The position numbers were made by a program, and so were the translations under genes. Below, piece by piece: positions 52,521 to 62,800 of a stretch of DNA of 64,000 nt. Under the pieces are notes generated by a model. It saw only the letters and a list, made by a program, of their open reading frames with translations. It was not told the origin of the DNA and made no database searches. How positions within the stretch are numbered: position 1 is the stretch's first letter; every line of letters begins with the position of its first letter. Source of the DNA: Desulfosudis oleivorans (GTDB taxonomy: Bacteria; Desulfobacterota; Desulfobacteria; Desulfobacterales; SURF-7); the NCBI GenBank assembly GCA_020723325.1, contig DYJD01000001.1, forward strand, positions 186,001 to 250,000, given 5' to 3'.

Positions 52521-55217
52521 TTATTTTGTCAATTCTTGAACCCGCTCCCGGGCAAAGGGCGCGCTGGCATGGTTGGGAGCAAGTTCGAGAAAGCGATTAT
52601 AAGCATTGAGGGCCTGAGCGGCGTCGCCCGCAGCTTCCCAGGCACTGGCGATATTCACCCAGGCCACGGCCCGCTGCGGATCAAGGGCCAGGGTGCGCTG
52701 GTACCATTCAAGGGCCTCTTGATTCCGACCCATGCGAAAGTAGACATAACCGAGGTTGTTGGCGATCTGGGCATTGGAGGGTTGCAAAGTAAAAGCTTCC
52801 TGCAAGACTTTCAAGGCTTCGTCATATTTGCGCTCCTTATAAAGGGCCAGGCCTTCGTCTGATTTTTTTCTGACCAATTGGGCATCGGTGGGCGCGACCT
52901 TTTTTTCAGCGGTCTTTTGCAATTCAGCCTGGGCCTGGGCCAATTCTTTGCGGAGCTTTTCATTACGGGCTTTTTTTTGCGATATCTCCCGGCGGATGCT
53001 TTCCAGCCGGCTGTTCAGGCGGATGGCTTCCTCGTCCAATTGGGTGGTCATGGCGCTTAAATACTCGGTGTTGGGACTGAGTTCAAAGACTACATCCCCG
53101 CCGCCGCTGCCCACAAGATTGCCGAAAGCCGGGGTCTGGCGCGAGACGGAGGAGACTGCCGGACCGATATAAGTGAACAGCTCGGAGGCCGTGACCACAT
53201 TATCGGAATTTAGATCGGCCTTGCCTTTAAAACCTTCCAGCAAGGTCCAGGTGAAAACCGAATGGCCGTTGGGTCCGTTGTCGGCCACCTGTTCATCCGG
53301 TCCGCCGGCGGTGAGCATCTGTCTGGCAGTGCGGCGGGTGACCTCCCGGATATATTTGCGGCTTTCCATATTTTCCCCGGCCGGGCCCCCGCGGGTGACG
53401 CCCAGGCCCCCATAGCAGGCATCCATGAGATAGAGGATGTGTTTGGCCGGAATGCTGTCATTGAAATCCTGGAAATTGGTCATGGAGATACACTGGGAAT
53501 GGATGTGTTCCATATCCGCTTCCACCGGTACGATATAGCCCAGGGATTTGCCAGAGGGCAGTTTGCGGGTGGTGCCGTGTCCGGCAAAAAAGATCAGTAC
53601 GCGATCCTCGCTGCCCACTTTGTTCTGATTGCCCAGGGCATCGCCCAGGGCCGCCATGATTCTTTCCCTGGTGGCGTCTTCGTTGAGCAGCAGGGTGATG
53701 TTTTCCGGATTGAAATGAAAGGAAGCCTCCAGCAGGTCCTTGACTGCCAGGGCATCAGCCGTGGCGTAATTGAGACGCGGCCATTTGTGATAGGCATTGA
53801 TGCCGATGATCACGGCAAAGCTTTCCTTGTAAAGCGGCTCGGCCTCGGGCTTGGGGCCTTTTGATTTGCTGGTGGTGCCGGGAAGCAATTCAACGCCGTT
53901 CCAAAGGGCAAAATTAAAACCGTCGCTCTCCAGGGTTTCAAGAATCAAGGGTAAAGCCTCCACGCTGCGGCTGTGAATGTCGTGGAGCAGGATGACGCCC
54001 CGACCTTTTTGACGCGCCTCGGCGATCACCCGGTTGGCAATGGATTTGGGGATGGGGTCGGCCCAATCCTGGGAATCGATATCCCAGAGGAGCAGGTTCA
54101 GATTGCGGGCGGCAAGGGCGGTTTGTAGGGAACCGTCATAGGCGCCGTAGGGCGGTCTGAACAGGCGGCTTTGCCGGTCTTGCACGTGGACGATCATCTT
54201 TTCTGCCAGATCCAGTTCGGTCTCCTGGCGGCGGTCGTCCAGTTTCGGCAGGAATGGATGGGTGAAAGTGTGATTAGCCAGGATGTGCCCTGATTTTTGC
54301 AGTGTGCGCGCTTCCTGGGCCGCCTTGGTTTCTTTGATATCGCCGTCCTTGCCCAGGCGGCCGATGTTTTCACCGACCTCAAAAAAGATCCCTTTGGCCT
54401 GAAACTGTTCGAGTACTTCTTTAATCTTGGGAGTATGCTGCCGATGAGGGCCGTCGTCAAAGGTCAGAACCAGGGTTTTATCCGGCAGACGCGGCACGGT
54501 GGGAGTTTTGCGCTCGGAGCGGGCCGGTTCTTTTTTGGCAGGTGCAATCCGGTGGCCATGTTCGGCGATAATAGCCTTTGCGGAAAACAATGTCCGCAGA
54601 TAGGCAAGGTAGGATTCCCAGCGTTCCCGGCTGATGGTCATACCCCGGGTGGCAAACTGACCGAAGATGGCATCCAGTTCCTTATCATACAAGGCCTGAA
54701 TTTGGGAAAGGGCCGCGCGGTCTTCTTCCAGACGGCGCTTAAGGATTTTGTCAGCCTCCGACACCGGGGCCGCGGTGTTCATTTTTTCAATCAGCGTGTC
54801 AAGCACTTCCTTGAAAGCCAGTTTGTCGGCATCGTGCCATTGAGGATCTTTTTCAAGGCGCAGGAGAAAGGCCGCCATGGGAGGTGTTTCCAGGGCCTGA
54901 ATACTTTTTCCGGAAGAAAGCGCCTCCCAGAGCTGGTCGGCGAGTTTTTCCCTTTTGGGGATGCCTTCCTCAAAAAGTAGTTTGCCGATGATATAGGCGT
55001 TTTTCTGATCGGTCTCGGAAAGGGACGACCGGTCGCTCATGAGTACGATGATCTGGCGAAAGGAGCGGACTATTTCCTCAAGCTGAAGGTCAATGTTAAG
55101 ATCAGAGCCGGTGCTTGCCTTCTCGGTGGTTTCCTGAGCTGAAATATCTTTTCCCACAGTCCCAGGCATGCAGAAGGCAAGAAGACCGATGAATACGATG
55201 CTTTTCAGATGTATCAT
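52521..55217 (-). CDS. NodB polysaccharide deacetylase - caspase-like peptidase - TPR protein
   Basis: 898 residues from the ATG at 55217; an upstream ATG at 55364 would overlap the DUF4388 gene and mask the signal peptide. Signal peptide IHLKSIVFIGLLAFCMPG, so periplasmic or secreted. An all-helical region reaches residue 215. The NodB domain is ~245-435: TFDDGP (Asp254/255), ANHTFTHPF (His316, His320), FRPPYGAYD, LLHDIH. The caspase-like C14 domain is ~465-700: FAVIIGINAYH, catalytic His547 in FFAGHGT, Cys601 in MDACYGG. A coiled coil (725-772) and three TPRs (784-898) end it. Both catalytic sets look intact. It may link peptidoglycan or exopolysaccharide remodelling to regulated proteolysis. 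Confidence 0.9.
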   Translation of the reverse strand: MIHLKSIVFIGLLAFCMPGTVGKDISAQETTEKASTGSDLNIDLQLEEIVRSFRQIIVLMSDRSSLSETDQKNAYIIGKLLFEEGIPKREKLADQLWEALSSGKSIQALETPPMAAFLLRLEKDPQWHDADKLAFKEVLDTLIEKMNTAAPVSEADKILKRRLEEDRAALSQIQALYDKELDAIFGQFATRGMTISRERWESYLAYLRTLFSAKAIIAEHGHRIAPAKKEPARSERKTPTVPRLPDKTLVLTFDDGPHRQHTPKIKEVLEQFQAKGIFFEVGENIGRLGKDGDIKETKAAQEARTLQKSGHILANHTFTHPFLPKLDDRRQETELDLAEKMIVHVQDRQSRLFRPPYGAYDGSLQTALAARNLNLLLWDIDSQDWADPIPKSIANRVIAEARQKGRGVILLHDIHSRSVEALPLILETLESDGFNFALWNGVELLPGTTSKSKGPKPEAEPLYKESFAVIIGINAYHKWPRLNYATADALAVKDLLEASFHFNPENITLLLNEDATRERIMAALGDALGNQNKVGSEDRVLIFFAGHGTTRKLPSGKSLGYIVPVEADMEHIHSQCISMTNFQDFNDSIPAKHILYLMDACYGGLGVTRGGPAGENMESRKYIREVTRRTARQMLTAGGPDEQVADNGPNGHSVFTWTLLEGFKGKADLNSDNVVTASELFTYIGPAVSSVSRQTPAFGNLVGSGGGDVVFELSPNTEYLSAMTTQLDEEAIRLNSRLESIRREISQKKARNEKLRKELAQAQAELQKTAEKKVAPTDAQLVRKKSDEGLALYKERKYDEALKVLQEAFTLQPSNAQIANNLGYVYFRMGRNQEALEWYQRTLALDPQRAVAWVNIASAWEAAGDAAQALNAYNRFLELAPNHASAPFARERVQELTK

Positions 55218-55237
55218 GCTGTTCCCAGCCGGCCGTT

Positions 55238-55717
55238 TTAATGATTGTCGTCGATCCGCCGCAGTGCATCCATCACCAGTTGGAGCGTGTTCATCTTTAA
55301 CGGTACAATCCAGCGCGTATCCAGATTCATTTCCTTGAATTGAAAAGTTCCGGTTTGCAGGCAAAACATGCTGAAAATGATTTCCTGAACCTGATTATAC
55401 AAATATCGTTCCAGGATTTCGACGGTAATACAGCCTTTCTCAATCAGGGTCTTGCCGATGGCCTGTTTTCTTTCCTTTGAAATGGTTAAACAATCGGTCA
55501 ACTGGGCTTCGGTTACCAGGGCGTCATTGATCAAAAGCTGACCCAGCCGGGAGGGCTTCAAGGATTCAATGGCATAGACAATGGCGCCTTCGAGGAAAAA
55601 GGTCTGAAACTGCATTTCACCATGGGATACCGTGAGGGTTCCGGATTTCCCTTCTTGACTCAATAATTGCAGAATTCCAGCCAGGGAGATGGTTTCAATA
55701 TCACCATGGAGGGTCAA
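55238..55717 (-). CDS. DUF4388 (PATAN-like) domain protein
   Basis: 159 residues: LHGDIETISLAGILQLLSQEGKSGTLTVS, FFLEGAIVYAIESL, RLGQLLINDALVTEAQLTDCL and FSMFCLQTGTFQFKE are the DUF4388 blocks. Such proteins occur with two-component and motility systems and are thought to be adaptor modules. It precedes the caspase protein by 20 bases in the same operon. Confidence 0.85.
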   Translation of the reverse strand: MTLHGDIETISLAGILQLLSQEGKSGTLTVSHGEMQFQTFFLEGAIVYAIESLKPSRLGQLLINDALVTEAQLTDCLTISKERKQAIGKTLIEKGCITVEILERYLYNQVQEIIFSMFCLQTGTFQFKEMNLDTRWIVPLKMNTLQLVMDALRRIDDNH

Positions 55718-55878
55718 TGATGTGATCCTTTCAAGTCAGCCGAGCGTCGGAGGTTAATACGGCAGCGCGCCAAATCAGCAGCATCCTGATAACAAGGGAA
55801 GCGTACAGCCGATATCCGGCCCAGGTCAAGGAAAATTTTGGTTTTCATGGCCAAAAGGAATCCTTCCGTTATCGGGAT

Positions 55879-57054
55879 TTATGGCTTTGGAAATTGTTTT
55901 TGGTAGCAGCGCACCGGAATGTCTCCGGCCACAGCCGCCAGGCAGCGGTTGCAACTAGTGCAGGCCGCCGCATCCAACTCGCCTTTTTGGATCTGTTTTA
56001 CCAGATGGGGCTGGCGGATGAACGGCCGGCACATAGAGATGAAATCCGTCCGGCCGCTGCTCACCAGCTCTTCCATGTGCGCCACCCTGCGGAAACCTCC
56101 CACTGGAAAGACCGGAACAGCCCCGCTTTTAAGCCGGATTTTTTCCGCAGCGGCCAGGTTGTAGCCTTCCTGCATGGTGAATTTTCCTTCCAGACCGCTG
56201 AGAATGTTTTCCACCTTGGTTCTGTGCGGCTCTGGAAAGCTCGCGGCGATTTCTTTGGCCGGAACCGCCCCCCGGCACATGTTCCACGGTGAAAGCAGGC
56301 TGGTGCCGCAACTCACTTCAATCCCATGAATATTCAGGCCAGCCGATCGTTCGGCATAGGCAACGGCAAGCTCCGGAGTGATCCCCGGTTTAGGAGTATA
56401 GTCATTGCAATTGAGTTTTATCAACAACGGCATGCCTTTTGGGAGGACTTGTTGGATTTCAAGGGTCACGCTTTTCAGAAAACGGAACATGTTCTCCGGA
56501 TTTCCTCCCCATGTATCGTGACGATGATTAAAATAGGGCGAAAGAAATTGATTGATCAAATAACCGTGGGCACCATGGAGTTGAATGCCGTCGGCCCGGG
56601 CGGCCACGGCACGTTCGGCCGCCTGGCGGAAAGCCAGAACAGCTTCCTGGATCTGGTCCGGGCTCATTTCAGCCATATCGGCGTTCAGGGCCGACGGCCC
56701 CAAGGGCTTGCGGCCGATGACGGCGGCCTTTGTCTGGGAACCGGCGTGACCCAATTGAAAAATGATTTTCGCGCCGTGGGCGTGGACAGCGGCCACCAGT
56801 TTCTCGAATCCCGGCACCATGTCGTCATGGAACAAGCCCAGTTGGCGTTTGCGGGTGCGGCCGAGGGGATGGACCGCAATATGGCTGGTGATGATCAAGC
56901 CCACTCCGCCCTGGGCGATTTTTCGGTTTTTGGCGATTAGCGCATCGCTTACAAAGCCTTGCTCCGAGGCCAGGTTGTCTTCGCAGGCGGAGAAGATAAA
57001 CCGGTTTCTGAGTTGAAGTTCATTCAATTTATGGGGTGTAAAAAGTATGGACAT
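55879..57054 (-). CDS. Old-yellow-enzyme-type NADH:flavin oxidoreductase
   Basis: 391 residues from the Met at 57054 (MSILFTPHKLNELQLRNRFIFSA). FMN TIM barrel: FQLGHAGSQ, QLHGAHGYLINQFLSPYFNHR (catalytic His pair), KLNCNDY and FISMCRPFIRQP. The C-terminus CTSCNRCLAAVAGDIPVRC has four Cys that could hold a [4Fe-4S] cluster as in 2,4-dienoyl-CoA reductase, but the NADPH domain of that enzyme is absent. Substrate unknown, probably an activated alkene. Downstream of the DUF1285-like gene. Confidence 0.88.
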   Translation of the reverse strand: MSILFTPHKLNELQLRNRFIFSACEDNLASEQGFVSDALIAKNRKIAQGGVGLIITSHIAVHPLGRTRKRQLGLFHDDMVPGFEKLVAAVHAHGAKIIFQLGHAGSQTKAAVIGRKPLGPSALNADMAEMSPDQIQEAVLAFRQAAERAVAARADGIQLHGAHGYLINQFLSPYFNHRHDTWGGNPENMFRFLKSVTLEIQQVLPKGMPLLIKLNCNDYTPKPGITPELAVAYAERSAGLNIHGIEVSCGTSLLSPWNMCRGAVPAKEIAASFPEPHRTKVENILSGLEGKFTMQEGYNLAAAEKIRLKSGAVPVFPVGGFRRVAHMEELVSSGRTDFISMCRPFIRQPHLVKQIQKGELDAAACTSCNRCLAAVAGDIPVRCYQKQFPKP

Positions 57055-57068
57055 TTGTTTCACCAAAA

Positions 57069-57539
57069 TCAGCCTTTTTCAGCAATAGGGTAACGGATTC
57101 CATTCATGCGGATGAAACAAGCCGGGCCGTCGGACTCAATGTATTCGGCAAGCCTGAACAAAACCCGGTCCGTGAATTTGATCCTGTCACCCATTTTTTG
57201 CAGGTAAAGAACATCCTGTTCAATGAATAAATCCCTTGCATTCAGGGTAAGTTTTTCTTTGGTATTCAAAATCAAGTCGATGGAGTCGCCCAGGATGATG
57301 TCCACCACGAACAAGGGGGTGTCCTCATACTTAAAATAAACCTTTTCGCGAACGCTTTCTTTTACCTGCTCAACGAAAAAACCGTGCTCATCCTTGCGGA
57401 TGGCGGCATTGAAGTAATCGATGATCTTTTTGTTGCGAAAAGGTCCGCCGTCATTGCACCAGCGCCCGAAGCGGTCCATCCAGAAAACCGCATCCTCTTT
57501 GGGGATGACCATCACCGGCAATTCATTTTCGGTGGGCAT
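57069..57539 (-). CDS. DUF1285-like hypothetical protein
   Basis: 156 residues, soluble. FWMDRFGRWCNDGGPFRNKKIIDYFNAAIRKDEHGFFVEQ and EDTPLFVVDIILGD resemble DUF1285 (DG-x-W start, then PI-R-like block and E/D-D-x-PF). Function unknown. Sits between trkA and the old-yellow-enzyme gene, all on one strand with small gaps. Confidence 0.6.
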   Translation of the reverse strand: MPTENELPVMVIPKEDAVFWMDRFGRWCNDGGPFRNKKIIDYFNAAIRKDEHGFFVEQVKESVREKVYFKYEDTPLFVVDIILGDSIDLILNTKEKLTLNARDLFIEQDVLYLQKMGDRIKFTDRVLFRLAEYIESDGPACFIRMNGIRYPIAEKG

Positions 57540-57576
57540 GCAGCACTCCTTATCACTCCCTATCAGATCCGCCGGC

Positions 57577-58233
57577 TCATGCCAACTCCCGAATGCTGTT
57601 GATGTCCTGGGATTTGCCCAGAAGCGTCAGGATGTCGCCGGTCTTGATGACAAAGGTTGCGGCCGGCGCTAAAATGTAATTCTCCCTGGATAATTCCTTG
57701 ACCGCGATGATGTATACATTGTATTTGGCCCGCAGGTTCAGATCCTTCAGGCTTTTGCCGATGAATTCCCGTGGCGGCTCCACCTGAACAAGATCAAAAT
57801 CGTCCGAGAGGGGGATGAAATCGATCACATTGGGCCGCGACAGGCTTTTAGAAATCCGCAGGGCCATGTCCCGTTCCGGATGGATGATTTCCGTGGCGCC
57901 GACTTTTTTCAGGATTTTGGCATGATCGTCATCCAGGGCCTTGGCCAGGATTTTCTTGACGCCCATCTCCTGCAGGTGCAGGCAGATCAAAATGCTGGTG
58001 CTGATCTTGGTGCCGGTGGAAACAATGACGCCGTCCATATGCTCCAAGCCAAGGGCCTGCAGGGCCTCCTTGTCGGTTGCATCCAGCACCACAGCTTGGG
58101 TGGCGTGGGGGTCGATTTCCTGCACGAGATTTTTATTCACATCAACGGCCAGCACTTCATTGCCGTCCTCAAACAAGGCCTTGGCTGCATGAAAGCCGAA
58201 TTTACCAAGGCCGATGACTGCAAATTTTTTCAT
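57577..58233 (-). CDS. Potassium uptake regulatory subunit (TrkA/KtrA)
   Basis: 218 residues: RCK_N Rossmann domain (FAVIGLGKFGFHAAKALFEDGNEVLAVDVN, VVLDATDKEALQALG, STGTKISTSILICLHLQ) and RCK_C domain (QVEPPREFIGKSLKDLNLRAKYNVYIIAV). It gates the TrkH/KtrB channel by binding nucleotide. Length matches the single-RCK KtrA/C type. 13 bases after trkH. Confidence 0.93.
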   Translation of the reverse strand: MKKFAVIGLGKFGFHAAKALFEDGNEVLAVDVNKNLVQEIDPHATQAVVLDATDKEALQALGLEHMDGVIVSTGTKISTSILICLHLQEMGVKKILAKALDDDHAKILKKVGATEIIHPERDMALRISKSLSRPNVIDFIPLSDDFDLVQVEPPREFIGKSLKDLNLRAKYNVYIIAVKELSRENYILAPAATFVIKTGDILTLLGKSQDINSIRELA

Positions 58234-58246
58234 AATCCTTCTCCGT

Positions 58247-59617
58247 CTAACCGATCATCAGGTTTTCTTCTGAATATTCAATCCCGCGCAGGGCGCCAGC
58301 CCCGGCAATGATGTAGGCAAAGGTGAGCACACCCACCCGGCCGATGATCATCATGAAAATGATCCAGCTTTTACCCCAGGTCCCCAGCCAGGCCGTGGCA
58401 CCCATGGACAGGCCCACCGTACCAAAGGCCGATACGGTTTCAAATAAATAGGGCAGAAAAGCGCCATAGGGCCTTGATATAGCCGCCGGCTGGAAAGTGT
58501 CACCGATAAGCAGCATGAACAGTGTGGTTACGATGATGCCCATGGAAATCATGACCAGGGAAATACTGCGGGTGATGGTTTCGGCGGGGATGCTTTTTTT
58601 AAACATGTTGACGCGGCGTTTGCCGGCCAGGCGGCTTACCGAAAAGCCGAAAAGAATGGCCAGGGTGGTGGTTTTCAAACCGCCGCCGCATGATCCGGGA
58701 GAGGCGCCGACCAACATCAAAAAAATCATCAGGGCCAGGGTCGCTTCCCGCAGGGCGGCGATGTCCACGGTGTTAAAACCGGCCGTACGGCAGGAAATAG
58801 ATTGAAACAGGGCGGTCAACAGGCCGTGGAGCAGCGGAGGCCCAGGTTGAAATGAGTGTTCCAGCCAAGCGAACATGAGGGCGCCGCCGATAATCAATAA
58901 TAAACTGATCAACAGCACTACTTTGGTCTGAATGGAAAGCCTTGCCGTGGCACCCCGGCATCGTCGCAAAAACCAGGACTGGAGATCATAGAGCACCGGG
59001 AATCCGATTCCGCCCACAACAATCAGGGAACAGATCACGGTATTGAGCAGCACATCATCATTGTATCGCATCAGATTATCCGGGAAAAGCCCGAAGCCGG
59101 CATTGCAAAAAGCCGAAACCGAATGAAACAAAGCGAGAAAAATTGCCCGCTGGAAGGGAAACTCTTTGTAAAAACAAAGGGTAAGGAGAATGGTTCCCAG
59201 GGCTTCCGCAGTCAGGGTCAGAATAACGACGCTTTTGGTAAGGCTTAAGATGTCCTTGCGGGGGGTATGGGCAAACAGATCCTGCATGGCCATGCGCTGC
59301 CGCATGGAAATACCGACCCCGATCCATTGGAAAAGCAAGACCGAGATGGTCATGACCCCCAGGCCGCCGATTTCGATCAAGGCCAGGATGACCCCCTGTC
59401 CAAAGGTAGTAAAAAAAGAGCCGGTATCCACCACTACCAGACCGGTGACGCATACGGCGGAAGTCGCGGTGAACAAGGCGTCCATGAACGGCAGGCTGCC
59501 GCCATGGGTTGATAGAGGGAGCTTGAGCATCAGGGCTCCCATGAGGATGGCCGACAGAAAACCCGCCAACACCATGGTGGCGGGATGGGCTTTGAGCAGG
59601 CGATTCCGGATGGTCAT
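58247..59617 (-). CDS. TrkH/KtrB-family potassium uptake protein
   Basis: 456 residues, about ten helices and four selectivity loops: FTATSAVCVTGLVVVDTG, FHSVSAFCNAGFGLFPDN, FQSISCRTAGFNTVD, FETVSAFGTVGLSMGAT. The central Gly of each loop is present. With TrkA it forms a potassium or sodium-coupled potassium transporter. Confidence 0.95.
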   Translation of the reverse strand: MTIRNRLLKAHPATMVLAGFLSAILMGALMLKLPLSTHGGSLPFMDALFTATSAVCVTGLVVVDTGSFFTTFGQGVILALIEIGGLGVMTISVLLFQWIGVGISMRQRMAMQDLFAHTPRKDILSLTKSVVILTLTAEALGTILLTLCFYKEFPFQRAIFLALFHSVSAFCNAGFGLFPDNLMRYNDDVLLNTVICSLIVVGGIGFPVLYDLQSWFLRRCRGATARLSIQTKVVLLISLLLIIGGALMFAWLEHSFQPGPPLLHGLLTALFQSISCRTAGFNTVDIAALREATLALMIFLMLVGASPGSCGGGLKTTTLAILFGFSVSRLAGKRRVNMFKKSIPAETITRSISLVMISMGIIVTTLFMLLIGDTFQPAAISRPYGAFLPYLFETVSAFGTVGLSMGATAWLGTWGKSWIIFMMIIGRVGVLTFAYIIAGAGALRGIEYSEENLMIG

Positions 59618-59695
59618 GAGTCGAATTTCGGGTTCACTAAAAGTTCATTTCATAAAGAAATCGGCCTAAGGCCGAAGCGGTCGCCGGATGCGTGC

Positions 59696-59724
59696 ATCTT
59701 ACCTTACGGTTTGATTGATTTCAA
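59696..59724 (-). promoter_or_regulatory. Promoter of the trkHA operon
   Basis: On the minus strand TTGAAA (59724-59719), 17 bases, TAAGAT (59701-59696). Leader about 70 bases, with hairpin TCGGCC TAA GGCCGA at 59661-59675. Confidence 0.5.
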
Positions 59725-59754
59725 GCTTGGCGCCGGAGCCAGCAGCATAATTTC

Positions 59755-59783
59755 TTGACCTGTCGCCAGCGCTCTCATATATA
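59755..59783 (+). promoter_or_regulatory. Promoter of the polyketide synthase gene
   Basis: TTGACC at 59755-59760, 17 bases, TATATA at 59778-59783. Start near 59790, 74 bases before the ATG. It is divergent from, and 30 bases beyond, the trkH promoter. Confidence 0.6.
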
Positions 59784-59863
59784 GTCACATTCATAAAGGG
59801 GGCGTGCTTTTCTCAATTCGTTGTGCACGTAGTGAAATCTTTTTCATCATCAAGGGAGTCTTC

Positions 59864-62800
59864 ATGAATGCATTCAATTGCATTGCGGAAGCCTTGTCCT
59901 GCCGCGGGAATGACTTGGGCACGAAACCGGCCTTTGTTTTCTTGCGGGACGGAGAAGATGACGCGGTTTCCATTTCTTTTGCGAAGCTCGAAATCCGCGC
60001 AAAAAGCATTGCCGCCTTTTTGCAGGCGAGCATAGGAAAAGGGGAGCGCGCGCTGCTGCTCTATCCGCCGGGAATCGAATACATCGAAACCTTTTTCGCG
60101 TGTCTGTATGCGGGAGTTGTTGCGGTTCCGGCGTTTCCGCCGGGGCCCATGCAACCGAACCGTGGCATGAAGCGCCTTGCGGCCATCTGCGCGGATGTCC
60201 TTCCAGGGGCGGTCCTCACCACCGCGGCACTCAGCCGGCTGGTTGAAGCAGGAATCAAGAACCTGTCAGCCGGCAATATCCCCTGTCTGGCCACGGATCT
60301 CATTGGGGATGACCAGGCCGGACATTTTAAGGAAACGCCCATTGAATCCGATGAATTGGCCTTTATTCAATATTCCTCCGGCGCCACCGGCAATCCCAAA
60401 GGGGTGATGATTTCCAACGACAACATCGTGGCTTTTGAGGCCATGCTGCAGCAAGCCATGGGACTCGGCCCGGACAGTGTCTGCGTAAGTTGGCTGCCGT
60501 TTTTTCATGATGCCTGCATGATCGGGTATATCCTCCAGACGCCCTTTACTGGCAGTACTTCCATTATGATGGCGCCGGAACATTTTCTCCAGAAACCCGT
60601 GCGCTGGCTGAAGGCCTTTGGAAAATACCGGGCCACGGTGGGCGGCGGACCCAATTTCGGTTATGAGCTCTGTGCCCGCAAGATCAAGGAACCGGAAAAG
60701 GCCGGGCTGCGGCTGGAAAGCTGGAAAACCGCCTGGAACGGCGCTGAACCGGTTTATGGTGAAACCATGCGGCGGTTCGCGCGGGCTTTCCAGTCCTGCG
60801 GTTTCAGGGAAGAGGCTTTTCAGACCAACTATGGGCTGGCCGAAGCCACCCTGTTGATCTCCGGCGGGGTGGGAACGGCCCGCTATGGCGAACTCCATCT
60901 GGAAAAAACGGCTTTGCAGCGCAATCTGGCAGTACCGGCAGCGACCGGCGGTCAGGAATATACAGGCAGCGGTCAGGTTTATCCGGATCAGAAAGTAGTG
61001 ATCGTGGACCCGCTGACAGGCGGGCGCTGCCGGCCTGACGAGATCGGCGAAATCTGGTGCGCCGGCCCCAATGTCGCCCTTGGGTATTGGAATCGACCCC
61101 AGGAAACCGCGGAGACCTTTAAGGCCCGGCTTGCGGACACCGGCGCAGGTCCCTTTCTGCGCACCGGCGACCTGGGTTTTTTGCATGAGGAACAGTTGTA
61201 TATCACCGGACGCTTAAAGGATCTCATCATCATTCACGGAAGCAATCATTATCCCCAGGATATTGAAAGGACCGTCGAACGAAGTCATCCGGCCTTGCGG
61301 CCGGGGTGCGGCGCCGTTTTTCCGGTCAGCGCAGGCGGCGGGGAGCGCATCGTGATCGTCCAGGAATGCCGCCCGGAACTCTTGGAGAAAACAGACCACC
61401 AGGAGATTTTCAAGGCCATTCGCAAGGCCGTGGCCGACGAGCATCAACTCCCCGTGTTCGCCGTCATGTTGCTTGGGCCCCAGACCATTCCCAAAACCAC
61501 CAGTGGCAAAATCCGCAGAAAAGCCTGCCGGGAGGCTTTTCTGAACCATACCCTGAAAACGGTGGCGGCATGGCGTAGGCCGGAAAAACCGCCGGAGTCC
61601 GCCAGCGAAACCCGCATATCCTTAGCTGAAATTCAAACCCGGCTGGTTCAGCTCATGGCCCGGGAAACCGGATTGACGACCGCGGACATCGACCCGCAAG
61701 CGACCTTCAACGAATTGGGCCTGGGCTCGGTGGAGGCCGTGACCCTTTCCGGTGAAATCGAGGAATGGCTGGGCCGGTCCCTCGCGCCCACCCTGTTCTA
61801 CGATTACCCAACGGTGGCAGCCCTTTCGGGTTTTCTGGGGCGGGAAAACCCGCCGGCAGCACCGGCCGTGGCAGGCGGCGAAAAAATCATGGGCGCGAAA
61901 CATGTGGCCATTGTGGGCATGGCCTGCCGGTTCCCGGGCGCGGACAGTCTGGAGGAATTCTGGGCTTTGCTGAAAGCAGGTAAGGATGCGGTCACGGAAG
62001 TGCCTTCGGACCGCTGGGACATCCAGGCCTATTTTGATCCGGACCTTCAGGCCAGGGGCAAGATCAACAGCAAATGGGGCGGCTTCCTACGACGGATCGA
62101 TCAATTCGATCCGGCCTTGTTCAATATCTCCCCACGGGAGGCCGCGGCCATGGATCCCCAGCAGCGCCTTTTGCTGGAAGTCGCCTTTGAAGCCATGGTG
62201 GACGCCGGGCAACCCCTTGCGGGAGTAAAGGGTGGCAAGACCGGTGTTTTTGTCGGCAGCAGCCAGATGGAGTACAGTTGGTATCAGTTCAGTGATCCGC
62301 GGCAGGTGAACTCCTATTCGGCGGTGGGCACGGCCCTGGGCATCGCGGCCAACCGCATTTCCTATGTTTTTGACCTCAAGGGGCCCAGCCTGGCGGTGGA
62401 TACCATTTGCTCCTCCTCCCTGCTGGCGGTGCATCTGGCCTGCGAAAGCCTGCGTCGCGGCGAGTGCCGCACGGCCCTGGCGGGCGGGGCCAATCTCATT
62501 TTAACGCCCAATTCCAGTTTGGGCCTTTCCAAGCTTGGGTTGCTGTCCCAAAGCGGCCGCTGCCGGAGTTTTGATGCCGCGGCCGACGGCATTGTCCGGG
62601 GCGAAGGCGTGGGCGTGGTCTTTCTCAAGATGCTTGCGGCGGCCCTGGCGGACAATGATCGCATTTACGCCGTGATTCGCGGGGGCGCCGTGAATCAGGA
62701 CGGCCGGAGCAACGGGATCACGGCGCCCAACGGTCCGGCCCAGGAGGAATTGCTGCGCGAGGCCCTCCGGCGCTCGGGCATCCGACCGGCGGACATTCAC

